From Dactylosporangium aurantiacum (GTDB lineage: Bacteria; Actinomycetota; Actinomycetes; Mycobacteriales; Micromonosporaceae): 64,000 bases of DNA. The translations under genes and the position numbers were made by a program. Where the stretch lies: the NCBI RefSeq assembly GCF_000716715.1, contig NZ_JNYJ01000002.1:281847-345846 (forward strand), in the 5' to 3' direction. Of the stretch, positions 26,016 to 34,646 are shown piece after piece. The notes under the pieces were generated by a model. The model had not been told where the DNA came from. It was given only the letters and a program-made list of their open reading frames with translations, and made no database searches. Position 1 is the first letter of the stretch; each line of letters opens with the position of its first letter.

Positions 26016-27317
26016 ATGGACGCCACCGACGAGGTCATCGAGCTCTGCCGCGACCTGCTGCGCATCGACACCACCAACACCGGCGACCTGGAGACCAGCG
26101 CCGGGGAGCGGCTCGCCGCCGAATACGTGGCGGAGAAGCTGGCCGAGGTCGGCCTCGAGCCGCAGATCCACGAGAGCGCACCCGGCCGGGCCAATGTCGT
26201 GGCCAGGTTCGAGGGCAGCGACCCCGGCCGCGACGCGCTGCTCATCCACGGCCACCTCGACGTCGTCCCGGCGGACAAGTCGGAGTGGTCCGTCGACCCG
26301 TTCGGCGGTGAGATCAAGGACGGCTACCTGTGGGGCCGCGGCGCCGTCGACATGAAGGACTTCGACGCGATGGTGCTGGCCCTGGTGCGGCAGATGCGCC
26401 GCGAGGGTCGCAAACCACCGCGGGACGTGGTGCTCGCGTTCCTCGCCGACGAGGAGGCCGGCAGCACCTACGGCGCGCAGTATCTGGTCGAGCACCACGC
26501 GCACCACTTCGACGGGGTGACCGAGGCGATCGGCGAGGTCGGCGGGTTCTCCGTCAGCGTCGGCGGCGACCAGCGGCTCTACCTCATCGAGACCGCCCAG
26601 AAGGGCATCGACTGGCTGCGCCTGCACGCCAAGGGCCGCCCCGGTCACGGCTCGATGATCAACGACGACAACGCGGTGACCGCGGTCGCCGAGGCCGTCG
26701 CCCGCGTCGGCCGGCACAAATTCCCCGTGATCATGACGCCGACGGTGCGCGCGTTCCTCGAGCAGGTCTCCGAGATCCTGCACATCGAGCTCGACCTCGA
26801 CGACCCCGAGCGGGCCGTGGAGAAGATCGGGCCGATCGCGATGATCATCGGCGCGACGCTGCGCAACACGGCCAACCCGACCCGGCTCGCCGCGGGCTAC
26901 AAGGACAACGTCATCCCCGGCCGGGCCTCCGCGACGATCGACTGCCGCACCCTGCCGGGCCAGTCGGAGGCGTTCGAGCAGCAGTTGCGCGACCTCGTCG
27001 GCCCCGACATCGAGCTGGAGTACATCCACCGTCAGGCCGCCCTGGAGACCACGTTCGACGGCGCGCTGGTCGACGCGATGACCGCCGCGCTCAAGGCCGA
27101 GGACCCGGGCGCGCTGCCGGTGCCGTACATGCTCAGCGGCGGCACCGACGCCAAGCAGTTCGACAAGCTCGGCATCCGCTGCTTCGGCTTCTCGCCCGTG
27201 CGCCTTCCCGCCGACCTGAACTTCGGCGCGTTGTTCCACGGCATTGACGAGCGCATTCCTGTGGAGGGACTACAGTTCGGCGTGCGAGTCCTCGACAGGT
27301 TCCTGCAGCAGTCCTGA
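26016..27317 (+). CDS. M20/M25/M40-family metallopeptidase or deacylase
   Basis: This 433-residue protein shows the di-zinc signature of the ArgE/DapE/carboxypeptidase G2 superfamily: HGHLDVVP (about 77-84), GRGAVDMKD with the bridging Asp (about 108-116) and ADEEAGS with the catalytic Glu pair (about 148-154). The dimerisation domain lies between, with RPGHGS near 208, and a C-terminal His is in LFHGID near 408. The family hydrolyses the amide bond of small peptides or N-acyl amino acids in the cytoplasm. No signal peptide is present. The gene is followed 46 bp later by an acidic hypothetical protein, probably in the same operon. The substrate cannot be assigned from motifs. Confidence 0.9.
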   Translation: MDATDEVIELCRDLLRIDTTNTGDLETSAGERLAAEYVAEKLAEVGLEPQIHESAPGRANVVARFEGSDPGRDALLIHGHLDVVPADKSEWSVDPFGGEIKDGYLWGRGAVDMKDFDAMVLALVRQMRREGRKPPRDVVLAFLADEEAGSTYGAQYLVEHHAHHFDGVTEAIGEVGGFSVSVGGDQRLYLIETAQKGIDWLRLHAKGRPGHGSMINDDNAVTAVAEAVARVGRHKFPVIMTPTVRAFLEQVSEILHIELDLDDPERAVEKIGPIAMIIGATLRNTANPTRLAAGYKDNVIPGRASATIDCRTLPGQSEAFEQQLRDLVGPDIELEYIHRQAALETTFDGALVDAMTAALKAEDPGALPVPYMLSGGTDAKQFDKLGIRCFGFSPVRLPADLNFGALFHGIDERIPVEGLQFGVRVLDRFLQQS

Positions 27318-27363
27318 CCCACCGTCACACCACCGACAGCCACCAATCAGGGGGAGACCCATC

Positions 27364-28092
27364 ATGACCGACCGGCACGCGGAGCTTGACGCCGCGCTCG
27401 AGCGCGTGATCACGGCGGCCCGCGACCACCTTGCCGCGGTCAAGGCCGCCGACGGGCGGGCCGACGACGACGAGGTGTGGCGCGCCTATGTCGAGCTCAA
27501 CAACGCCTCCAACGGCTACGACGAGCTCCTGCTGGACGCCTTCGGCGAGGTCACCCCGTGGGACGTCGAGGCCATCGACCCCGACGAGGCCGACCGGCAG
27601 TTCGGCGTCGGCATCGGCGGCGTCGACGGCACCGAGGCCGAAGACCCGCACCCGCAGATCATCTCGGTCCGCCAGCGCCGCGACTACCGCGTCCCGAGCG
27701 TGGCCGCGCTGCTCCGCCTCGCCGACGCCGCCCGCCGCACCAACCCCGGCGACGGCGACACCTCCCCGGTCGAGACGGTCGGCGAGGCCGTCCTGGAGCT
27801 GATGCAGGCCGGCGACGGCTCCCTCGGCGCCCTCGACATCCCCGAGCTGGAGTCCCTGGACGGCGTCGTGGTCGTCGCCGAGGTCGCCACCCCGCTCGAC
27901 CCCGAGGCCTACGAGGACAACGACGGCACCGGCCCGTTCACCGTCGGCGAGGAGGACCGGGTCGTCGACCGGCTGGACGAGCACGCGTTCGTCGACCTGG
28001 ACGACGACGAGGACGAGGAGGAGGGCGTCGGCATCGACGCGGGCCTGAGCGAGGCGCCGGAGCAGGGCACCAAGGCCGCCGACCGCCTCTGA
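27364..28092 (+). CDS. Acidic conserved hypothetical protein
   Basis: The ATG at 27364 has a GGGGGAG ribosome site 8 bases upstream. The 242-residue product is strongly acidic, with a C-terminal run of Asp/Glu (DLDDDEDEEEG). The N-terminal 60 residues are helical and resemble a short all-alpha bundle; the middle has alternating hydrophobic segments (VPSVAALLRLADAARR, GEAVLELMQAG). No catalytic motif, signal or membrane segment is seen. Comparable acidic proteins follow M20 peptidase genes in related actinomycetes as far as I recall, but the function is not known. It is followed by a long repeat-rich intergenic region. Confidence 0.7.
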   Translation: MTDRHAELDAALERVITAARDHLAAVKAADGRADDDEVWRAYVELNNASNGYDELLLDAFGEVTPWDVEAIDPDEADRQFGVGIGGVDGTEAEDPHPQIISVRQRRDYRVPSVAALLRLADAARRTNPGDGDTSPVETVGEAVLELMQAGDGSLGALDIPELESLDGVVVVAEVATPLDPEAYEDNDGTGPFTVGEEDRVVDRLDEHAFVDLDDDEDEEEGVGIDAGLSEAPEQGTKAADRL

Positions 28093-28163
28093 CACCGGGT
28101 CACCACGAGCCGGGCCGCGTCCGGTCCTGCCGGCTGCGGTCCGGCTCGCATCAGGTTCGGCCG

Positions 28164-28298
28164 GTCTCCGGTCCGGCTCGTGTCCGGTCTGGCTTGTGTC
28201 CGGTCTGGCTTGTGTCCGGTCTGGCTTGTGTCCGGTCTGGCTTGTGTCCGGTCTGGCCGGCGTCCGGTCTGGCCGTGTCCGATCTGGCTCGTGTCCGG
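28164..28298. repeat. 16-bp tandem repeat array (about 8 copies, last ones degenerate)
   Basis: The unit GTGTCCGGTCTGGCTT is repeated exactly at 28180-28243 (four copies) with diverged copies on both sides. The period of 16 is not a multiple of three, so every frame through it is a shadow. It begins 70 bp after the end of the acidic hypothetical gene. No palindromic spacer structure is present, so this is not a CRISPR array. Confidence 0.85.
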
Positions 28299-28355
28299 GC
28301 GGGCGCCCCGGTCGGCGGGTTCACGCGGCAGGGTGACCGCGCTCGACGCTGTGAT

Positions 28356-28460
28356 GTCGGCTGGCTCGGCTGCGGCCGCCGTCGGGCATGGTCGGCTGGC
28401 TCGGCTGCGGCCGCCGTCGGGCATGGTCGGCTGGCTCGGCTGCGGCCGCCGTCGGGCATG
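28356..28460. repeat. 35-bp tandem repeat, three perfect copies
   Basis: Three identical 35-bp units occupy 28356-28390, 28391-28425 and 28426-28460; a partial fourth begins at 28461. Each contains GCGGCCGC. The copies are contiguous with no spacers. The rest of 28461-28987 holds no gene that I can support. Confidence 0.88.
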
Positions 28461-28987
28461 GTCGGCCGGCCTGTCCCAGCCGCCGGACGTGGCCGACCGG
28501 CCGGGTCAGGTCTGCCCGCGGCGTGGTCGGTGAACCGCGCTCGGGCCCTGGGGGCCGGGGCGAACGGCGCCGATGACCGTCGGTGCCCTGACCCCACGGC
28601 TAGGGCAAACGGTCATCGTGGCGAGTGCTGCCGGTCGTGCTGCGATCGCCGGGCGGATACGACGGCCTGTGGCGAGTTCGGTCAGAATCCGATCCGGATC
28701 AGAAGAGGCCCGCCCCGGCCGGCGACTGCCGTTCGTCGCGTCCGACGGCCGGTGCAACCGGAGCGCTGGCTGTGCGTGTGTCCCGGGGCCGGGCGGGTGA
28801 GGCCGGCTACGTTCCCCGCGGCGCGCCGGGGTCGGGCGAGCGGCGGCGGGTGACCGGGAGAGCCAGCGGCAGATGGCCGTCCGTTTGTCCGGAATATCCA
28901 GATCTGGCCGACCGGTCGGATGGCCGTGGCTGGTCCTCGTGCGGCGGCGGCGCGCACGATGCGAAGGAGCAGCGAAGGCGGAGAGAG

Positions 28988-29179
28988 CTACGTGCTGAGG
29001 CCCGGCATGGCGTCGCTGGTGACCTTGCGGCGGAGCATGACCTGGCGGGTGCCGTCGGCGTAGAGGCGGACCCTGGCCAGTTCCCAGCCGCCGTACTCGG
29101 CCTGGATCGTCAGCTGTGCGTTGGCGGTGAGCCGGTCCACGTTCGACGGCAGCCGCAACGGCACGTATTCGTAGTCCAT
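28988..29179 (-). CDS. DUF5703-family small protein
   Basis: This 63-residue protein starts MDYEYVPLRLP and contains the highly conserved core IQAEYGGWELARVRLYADGTR followed by VMLRRK. This is the recognisable DUF5703 pattern of actinobacteria. It has no signal or membrane segment and no known biochemical role; a short antiparallel beta structure is likely. It is the last gene of a closely spaced minus-strand group (aldo/keto reductase, lipoprotein, this gene) with gaps of about 10 bp, so co-transcription is likely. The long repeat region lies downstream. Confidence 0.85.
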   Translation of the reverse strand: MDYEYVPLRLPSNVDRLTANAQLTIQAEYGGWELARVRLYADGTRQVMLRRKVTSDAMPGLST

Positions 29180-29191
29180 GAACCGATATTG

Positions 29192-30160
29192 CTACGGCGA
29201 AATGCGCTGCACCAGACCTTCCGCGGACCCGGCGACGACCAGCGTGCCGGTCGAGGGGTCGACCGCGACCGCGACCGGCAGCCGGGGCGTGGGGTGGCGG
29301 GCGACCTCGCGCGGGGTGCCGCCGGCCAGGTGATAGCCGATCACCTCGTTACGCTGCGTAGCCGCCACCCAGACGGTGTCGCGGGTGGGGTCGTAGGCGG
29401 CGGCGAACGGGGTGCCGGGGACCGGGTAGCGCTGGCGCAGGATCAGCGGGCCGGTCTCGAACACGAGGAGTTCGCCGTCGCGGGCGTCGACGGCCACGAA
29501 GCGGCCCGGGCCGCCGGGGGTGACGGTGGTGGCGCCGTCGCCGGCGCGCAGGGCCTCCTGGCGGGTGCCGGAGGTGGCGTCGTACACGGTGAGTGACGTC
29601 TCCGCGGGGTCCAGGACGGCGAGGAGGTCGCCGGTGACGGCGAGGCCGCCGGGGGTGCCGCCGACGTCCAGGGTGCGGGTCACGGCGCCGGTGGGGGAGA
29701 GGATGATCACGTCGCCGAGGGACGGGAGGGCGACCGCGGTCCACCCGGACGGGTGGACGGCCAGGGCGCCGCCGGCGGCGGGCAGCGGCCACCGGGAGGT
29801 GACCCCGGAGGCGCCGGCGGTGAGCACGGTGCTGCCGGACACGGCGCGGAACCCGCCGCCGGGCAGGGCGGCCACCGAGCGCACCGGCTCGGTCACCGGC
29901 ACGGAGGCGACCTGGGTGCCGGCGGTGTCGAGCAGGAGCAGGGCGGCCGGGAGCGCGACGGCGGTGCCGGACGGGCCGGTCGCGACCGCCGCCGGCGGTC
30001 CACCCACCGGGACGACCGTCCCGGCCGGGGTCGCGGACGGTGCGGGAGCCCAGGTGGGCGTCGGTACGGTCGCGTCAGGCCGGTCCACCGGGGCGCCGGC
30101 GTCGCAACCGGACAGCAGCGCCAGCAGTACCAGCGACGGCAACAACACGGCACGGATCAT
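29192..30160 (-). CDS. Putative lipoprotein with beta-propeller (SMP-30/YncE-like) repeats
   Basis: The ATG at 30160 gives 322 residues; the frame remains open upstream through the next gene, but only this start yields an export signal. The signal is MIRAVLLPSLVLLALLSGC, with a lipobox LLSG before Cys19. After a Pro/Thr/Ala-rich linker (20-50), the body is made of repeating short beta units such as GGTPGGLAVTGDLLAVLD and DPTRDTVWVAAT, as in YncE/SMP-30 type propellers. It should be an extracytoplasmic, membrane-anchored binding protein. There is no catalytic motif. It lies 10 bp after the aldo/keto reductase gene. Confidence 0.78.
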   Translation of the reverse strand: MIRAVLLPSLVLLALLSGCDAGAPVDRPDATVPTPTWAPAPSATPAGTVVPVGGPPAAVATGPSGTAVALPAALLLLDTAGTQVASVPVTEPVRSVAALPGGGFRAVSGSTVLTAGASGVTSRWPLPAAGGALAVHPSGWTAVALPSLGDVIILSPTGAVTRTLDVGGTPGGLAVTGDLLAVLDPAETSLTVYDATSGTRQEALRAGDGATTVTPGGPGRFVAVDARDGELLVFETGPLILRQRYPVPGTPFAAAYDPTRDTVWVAATQRNEVIGYHLAGGTPREVARHPTPRLPVAVAVDPSTGTLVVAGSAEGLVQRISP

Positions 30161-30170
30161 GGTGGGCCAA

Positions 30171-31142
30171 TTATGTCTGGCGCTCCGGATAGCCCGACGT
30201 CGGAGCCGACACGTCGTCCAGGGCGGCCCGGATCTCGCGCGGCAGGTCGATCTCCTCGGTCTGCAGCGCGCCGAGGAGCTGGCCGACGGTGCGGGCGCCG
30301 AGGACGGGCGCGACCACGCCCGGGCGGTCGCGGACCCAGGCCAGGGCGACCTCCAGGGGTGACACGCCGAGGCCGCCGGCGGCGGTGGCGACCGCCTCGA
30401 CGATGCCGGCGCAGCGGTCGTCGAGGTACGGCGCGACGAACCGCTCGAAGTGCGGCGACGCGGCGCGGGAGTCGGCGGGGACCCCGCCGCGGTACTTGCC
30501 GGTGAGCACGCCCCGGCCGAGCGGCGACCACGGCAGCAGCCCGATGCCGAGGGCGGAGCAGGCGGGCACGACCTCGCGTTCGATGCCGCGCTCCAGCAGC
30601 GAGTACTCGACCTGGGTGGAGACCAGCGGGGCGCGGCCGGGCCACGCGGCCTGCCAGGTGGCGGCGCGGGCGGTCTGCCAGCCGGAGAAGTTCGACACAC
30701 CCGCGTAGCGGGCCCGGCCGGTCTGCACGGCCGTGTCCAGCGCGCTGAGCGTCTCCTCGAGGGGCGTGTCGGGGTCGTACCCGTGGATCTGCCACAGGTC
30801 GACGTGGTCGGTGCCGAGCCGCTCCAGGGACGTGTCGAGGGCGCGCAGCAGGTGGCTGCGGGAGCCGTCGCGGCGGCGCGCCATGCCCGGGCGCAGGCCC
30901 GCCTTCGTGGCGATGACCAGCTCGTCGCGCGGCACGAGCCGGCCGACGAGGGCGCCGATCACGGACTCCGCCTCGCCGTCGGCGTAGACGTCGGCCGTGT
31001 CCAGCAGCGTGCCGCCCGCGTCGCGGAACGTCTTGAGCTGGGCGGCCGCATCGTCGGCGTCGGTGTCACGGCCCCAGGTCATGGTGCCGAGGGCCAGCCG
31101 GGATACCGCCAGCCCGCTACGGCCGAGCGGTCGCTGTTGCAT
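30171..31142 (-). CDS. Aldo/keto reductase
   Basis: The ATG at 31142 (MQQRPLGRSGL) gives 323 residues; a further start at 31169 would add nine atypical residues. The AKR catalytic tetrad is visible as Asp and Tyr in LLDTADVYADGEAE (about 46-54), Lys in VIATKAGL (about 78) and His in DLWQIHGYD (about 119). The C-terminal NADPH-binding segment is PVLGARTVGQL (about 284-294). Enzymes of this group reduce carbonyls with NADPH in the cytoplasm. The gene diverges from the LLM oxidoreductase gene across about 106 bp. The substrate is unknown. Confidence 0.9.
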   Translation of the reverse strand: MQQRPLGRSGLAVSRLALGTMTWGRDTDADDAAAQLKTFRDAGGTLLDTADVYADGEAESVIGALVGRLVPRDELVIATKAGLRPGMARRRDGSRSHLLRALDTSLERLGTDHVDLWQIHGYDPDTPLEETLSALDTAVQTGRARYAGVSNFSGWQTARAATWQAAWPGRAPLVSTQVEYSLLERGIEREVVPACSALGIGLLPWSPLGRGVLTGKYRGGVPADSRAASPHFERFVAPYLDDRCAGIVEAVATAAGGLGVSPLEVALAWVRDRPGVVAPVLGARTVGQLLGALQTEEIDLPREIRAALDDVSAPTSGYPERQT

Positions 31143-31248
31143 GCATGGAACGATACGGCCGGATCCCACCGGAGGCGGGTAGGTGGGCCCCCCGCTACCC
31201 TTGGTGCCGCCCCGTGCAGGGTCGCACGGGGGACCCTGGGAGGCTGTA

Positions 31249-32298
31249 GTGCGACTCGCGTTGAACCTCGGATATCTCGCCGCCTGGAACGACCCGGCCG
31301 GTCACCTGGCGCTCGCGCAGGAGGCGGACCGCCTCGGTTTCTCCTGCGTGTGGGTCGCGGAGGCGTACGGATCCGACGCCCCGTCGATGCTGGCCTGGTT
31401 CGCGGGGCAGACCGAGCGCATCGAGCTGGGCTCGGCGGTGTTCCAGATCCCGGCCCGCACGCCGGCGATGGCGGCGATGACCGCCGCGACGATCGACAAG
31501 CTGTCCGGTGGGAGGTTCCGGCTCGGTCTCGGCGTGTCGGGGCCGCAGGTGTCCGAAGGATGGCACGGTGTCCGGTTCGGCAAGCCGCTGCAGCGCACCC
31601 GCGAGTACATCGACATCGTGAACCTCGCGCTGACCCGCAAGACCGTCGCCTACGACGGGCAGCACTACCAGCTGCCGCTGCCCGACGGGCCCGGCAAGGC
31701 CCTCAAGCTCACGCTGCACCCGACCCGCGACCACGTGCCGGTCTACCTCGCCGCGGTCGGGCCCAAGAACCTCGAGCTCGCCGGTGAGGTCGCCGACGGG
31801 TGGCTGGCGATCTTCTTCTCCCCGGAGTTCGCGCCCGAGTCGCTCAAGCCGATCGAGGCGGGCCGGGCGAAGGTCGGCAAGACGCTCGACGGGTTCGAGA
31901 TCTGCGCCGGTGTACCGGTGGTCTTCGGCGACGACCCGGAGATGTGCGCCGAGCTGGTGCGCCAGTACGCCGCCCTGTACGTCGGCGGCATGGGCAGCCG
32001 CGAGCAGAACTTCTACAACGCCCTCGCCACGCGCATGGGCTACGGCGACGCCGCCCGCGAGGTGCAGGACCTGTACCTGGCCAAGAAGCACCGCGAGGCG
32101 GCGGCCGCGATCCCGTTCGAGTTCATCGACCGCACCTCGCTCATCGGGCCCGTCGAGCGGGTCGCGGAGCGGCTGCAGGCGTACCAGGAGGCCGGCGTCA
32201 CCGAGATCGCGACCCTGATCTTCGGCGACCACGAGCACGGCATCCAGACCCTGCGGCAGCTGGCCCGGGCGTGGGAGATGGCAGGCTTGACCCTGTGA
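31249..32298 (+). CDS. LLM-class F420-dependent oxidoreductase
   Basis: The GTG at 31249 is chosen for its GGGAGG site five bases upstream; the product has 349 residues. The luciferase-like TIM-barrel pattern is clear: LALNLGYLAAW at the start, HLALAQEADRLGFSCVWVAEAYGSD (about 17-41), ELGSAVFQIPARTPAMAAM (about 58-76), GGRFRLGLGVSGPQV (about 86-100) and PVYLAAVGPKNLELAGEVADGW (about 164-185). Members of this class use deazaflavin F420 for hydride transfer. It overlaps the phosphatase gene by 4 bp (GTGA) and begins a gene order widely conserved next to mshC in actinomycetes. The exact substrate is unknown. Confidence 0.9.
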   Translation: MRLALNLGYLAAWNDPAGHLALAQEADRLGFSCVWVAEAYGSDAPSMLAWFAGQTERIELGSAVFQIPARTPAMAAMTAATIDKLSGGRFRLGLGVSGPQVSEGWHGVRFGKPLQRTREYIDIVNLALTRKTVAYDGQHYQLPLPDGPGKALKLTLHPTRDHVPVYLAAVGPKNLELAGEVADGWLAIFFSPEFAPESLKPIEAGRAKVGKTLDGFEICAGVPVVFGDDPEMCAELVRQYAALYVGGMGSREQNFYNALATRMGYGDAAREVQDLYLAKKHREAAAAIPFEFIDRTSLIGPVERVAERLQAYQEAGVTEIATLIFGDHEHGIQTLRQLARAWEMAGLTL

Positions 32299-32993
32299 CG
32301 ACAGTCCTGCTGCTCCGGCACGGCCGCACCACCACCAACGCCACCGGGATCCTCGCCGGTCACCAGCCCGTCGGCCTCGACGACGTCGGGCAGGCGCAGG
32401 CGCGGGCCGTCGGCGAGCGGCTCGCCGACGCGAAGCTGCCCCTCGCCGCGGTCGTGTCCAGCCCGCTGCCGCGCTGCCGGGAGACGCTGTCGCTGGCGCT
32501 GCCCGAGTTCAGCGACGTCACCGTCGATGACGGGATCATCGAGTGCCGGTACGGCGACTGGACCGGCCGGCCCCTGAAGGAGCTGGCGAAGGAGCCGCTG
32601 TGGGCGACGGTGCAGGCGCACCCGTCCGCGGCGGTGTTCCCGGGGCCCGAGGGTGAGTCGATGGCGGTCATGTCGGCGCGCGCCGTCGCCGCCGTCCGCG
32701 GCTGGGACGCCCGGCTCACCGCGTCGCACGGCGCCGACGCGGTCTGGCTCGCCTGCAGCCACGGCGACATCATCAAGGCGATCGTCGCCGACGCGCTCGG
32801 CATGCACCTGGACCTGTTCCAGCGCATCGCCGTCGAGCCGGCGTCGATCACCGTGATCCGGTACACGCCGCTGCGCTCGTTCGTGCTGCGCCTCAACGAC
32901 ACCGGCGGTGACCTGGCACCCTTCGTGCCGAAGGTGGACGACGAACCCACCTCGGACGCCGCCGTCGGGGGCGGTTCGGGCGGTTCCGTGTGA
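32295..32993 (+). CDS. Histidine phosphatase-superfamily protein (MSMEG_4193-type)
   Basis: This 232-residue protein has a GTG start inside the previous stop (GTGA). The phosphohistidine motif LLRHGRTTTN is at about 6-15, the second Arg in SSPLPRCRET (about 55-64), the Glu-containing CRYGDW (about 83-88) and the second His in ACSHGDIIK (about 155-163). All four catalytic residues of the phosphoglycerate mutase/phosphatase fold are present. The MSMEG_4193 subfamily always travels with DUF3090 and SCO1664 proteins, and the same order is found here, supporting the assignment. The natural substrate is not known. Confidence 0.9.
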   Translation: MTTVLLLRHGRTTTNATGILAGHQPVGLDDVGQAQARAVGERLADAKLPLAAVVSSPLPRCRETLSLALPEFSDVTVDDGIIECRYGDWTGRPLKELAKEPLWATVQAHPSAAVFPGPEGESMAVMSARAVAAVRGWDARLTASHGADAVWLACSHGDIIKAIVADALGMHLDLFQRIAVEPASITVIRYTPLRSFVLRLNDTGGDLAPFVPKVDDEPTSDAAVGGGSGGSV

Positions 32994-33043
32994 TCCTGCC
33001 GCCCGGCCTCGGCGCTCGTGCGCACATGCGGATAGAGTTTTCG

Positions 33044-33199
33044 GCATGAGCGGTCCGGAGCGCAGCGGAGGGCCGCGAGTCATGGGCGCAGGGTGGAGCT
33101 CAGGCCGGCGCCGGAGCGCAGCGGAGGTGGCGGCATGAGCGGTCCGGAGCACGGCGGGTCGAGCTCACGCCGGCGCCGGAGTGCAGCGGAGGTGAACAA
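33044..33199 (+). repeat. Imperfect direct duplication of the DUF3090 leader
   Basis: ATGAGCGGTCCGGAGC occurs at about 33045 and again at 33135, and GCCGGCGCCGGAG-GCAGCGGAGGTG occurs at about 33105 and 33170 with small differences. The effect is two GGAGGTG ribosome-site-like sequences in tandem. The first is followed by a 30-codon frame that ends just upstream of the true gene. Confidence 0.6.
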
Positions 33200-33763
33200 G
33201 TGAGTCACCAGGTTTATGCGTTCGAGCCGCCCGAGCGATTCGTCGCGGGCACCGTCGGCGCGCCCGGGGAGCGGACGTTCTTCCTCCAGGCGCGCGGCGG
33301 CGGGCGCCTGGTCAGCGTCGCCCTGGAGAAGGTGCAGGTGACCCTGCTGGCGGAGAAGCTCGAGGAGCTCCTGCTGGAGGCGCAGCGCCGCTTCGGCGTC
33401 GACCTGCCCGACACCGCCGCCGTCGACACCAGTGACAACGAGCCGCTCGACACGCCGCTGGACGAGGAGTTCCGCGTCGGCACCCTCGGCCTCGCGTTCG
33501 ACGTCGACACCGCAACCGTGGTCATCGAGGCCATCGCCGTCGGCGACGAGGAGACCGACGAGGTCGAGGAGGAGGACGACGACGAGCTCGCCACCGCCGA
33601 CCGGGACCGGCTGCGGGTCCGGCTGACCCCGCAGGCGACCCGCGCGTTCATCGACCGGGCCAAGCGGGTCGTGGCCTCGGGCCGCCCGCCGTGCCCGCTG
33701 TGCGGCCAGCCCCTCGACGCCCGGGGGCACCTGTGCCCACGGCACAACGGCTACCGCCGGTAG
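33200..33763 (+). CDS. DUF3090 family protein with C-terminal zinc ribbon
   Basis: This 187-residue protein starts at GTG with GGAGGTG 8 bases upstream. It has the conserved opening VYAFEPPERFVAGTVG, then ERTFFLQARGG, and near the end a four-ligand metal site CPLCGQPLDARGHLCPRH (about 165-182). The middle carries an acidic insert (VEEEDDDE, about 120-127). DUF3090 proteins are almost confined to actinobacteria and always neighbour the MSMEG_4193 phosphatase and SCO1664 protein. A function has not been established. The last two codons lie 5 bp from the following GTG start, so the genes are co-translated or nearly so. Confidence 0.9.
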   Translation: MSHQVYAFEPPERFVAGTVGAPGERTFFLQARGGGRLVSVALEKVQVTLLAEKLEELLLEAQRRFGVDLPDTAAVDTSDNEPLDTPLDEEFRVGTLGLAFDVDTATVVIEAIAVGDEETDEVEEEDDDELATADRDRLRVRLTPQATRAFIDRAKRVVASGRPPCPLCGQPLDARGHLCPRHNGYRR

Positions 33764-33768
33764 ACGCC

Positions 33769-34572
33769 GTGCCGGCACTGCCCCAGGACGAGGCGCTCGA
33801 GCTGCTGCGCCACGGCACCATGGAGATCGAAGGCCGGCTGATGGACGCGTCCAACGCGACGCTGCGCGCCGTCATCACCCACGGCTCCACGGTCGCCCGG
33901 TGCGTGTACAAGCCCGTCAGCGGTGAACGGCCCCTGTGGGACTTCCCCGACGGCACCCTCGCCGGCCGGGAGTACGCGGCCTGGCTGCTGTCGGAGGCCA
34001 CCGGCTGGGGCGTGGTCCCGCCGACCGTCCTGCGCGACGGCCCGCTCGGCGCCGGCATGGTGCAGCTGTGGATCGACGACGAGCTGCAGACCGATGACGC
34101 GATCCTCGGTTTCGTGCCGCTCGGCAAGGTCCCGCGCGGCTGGAAGCGGATCCTGACCGCCCACGACGAGCGGGGCCGCCCGTTCGTCCTCGCCCACGAC
34201 AACGACCCGCGGCTGGCCCGCATGGCGGTCTTCGACGCCGTCGCCAACAACGCCGACCGCAAGGGCGGGCACATCATCGACACCGTCGACGGCCGCGTCC
34301 ACGGCGTCGACCACGGCATCTGCTTCCACGCCGAGGACAAGCTGCGCACGATCCTGTGGGGCTGGGCCGGCGAGCCGCTGCCCGACGAGGCGGTCGAGGT
34401 GCTGGAGAAGCTGCGCGCCCAGTACACCGCCGGGCTCGCCGAGGCGCTGTCGGAGCATCTCACCGCCGCCGAGGTCGGCACCGTCGCGCTGCGCATCACC
34501 CAGCTGCTGCAGGACAAGCGATACCCGTCCCCGGACGAGGACCGGCACGCCATCCCGTGGCCGCCGATGTGA
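33769..34572 (+). CDS. SCO1664-family protein (PI3/4-kinase-like fold)
   Basis: The GTG at 33769, six bases after the DUF3090 stop, gives 267 residues. An earlier GTG inside the previous gene would add an unlikely Pro/Arg-rich extension. Landmarks are CVYKPVSGERPLWDFP (about 45-60), AVFDAVANNADRKGGHII (about 153-170) and VDHGICFH (about 181-188). The NNADRKGGH and D-H-G features are the catalytic-loop and metal-loop pattern of the HipA/PI3-kinase-like superfamily. It may phosphorylate a protein or small molecule, but no substrate is known. It sits directly before mshC, as in other actinomycetes. Confidence 0.87.
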   Translation: MPALPQDEALELLRHGTMEIEGRLMDASNATLRAVITHGSTVARCVYKPVSGERPLWDFPDGTLAGREYAAWLLSEATGWGVVPPTVLRDGPLGAGMVQLWIDDELQTDDAILGFVPLGKVPRGWKRILTAHDERGRPFVLAHDNDPRLARMAVFDAVANNADRKGGHIIDTVDGRVHGVDHGICFHAEDKLRTILWGWAGEPLPDEAVEVLEKLRAQYTAGLAEALSEHLTAAEVGTVALRITQLLQDKRYPSPDEDRHAIPWPPM

Positions 34573-34646
34573 AGGCCTGTCTACGCTAGGTTCGTCACAC
34601 CTGTTTCCCCCGTGTTTCGGCACCGGCCCGCGGATAGTCTTGGCGG

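Noticed and set aside
28164..28460. CRISPR array
   Set aside because: The copies are contiguous, with no unique spacers between repeats, and no cas genes are nearby.
27477..28853. Plus-strand frame through the two tandem-repeat arrays
   Set aside because: The first half is an out-of-frame shadow of the acidic protein gene and the rest is translated repeat (VRSGLCPVW-type), with no domain or start signal.
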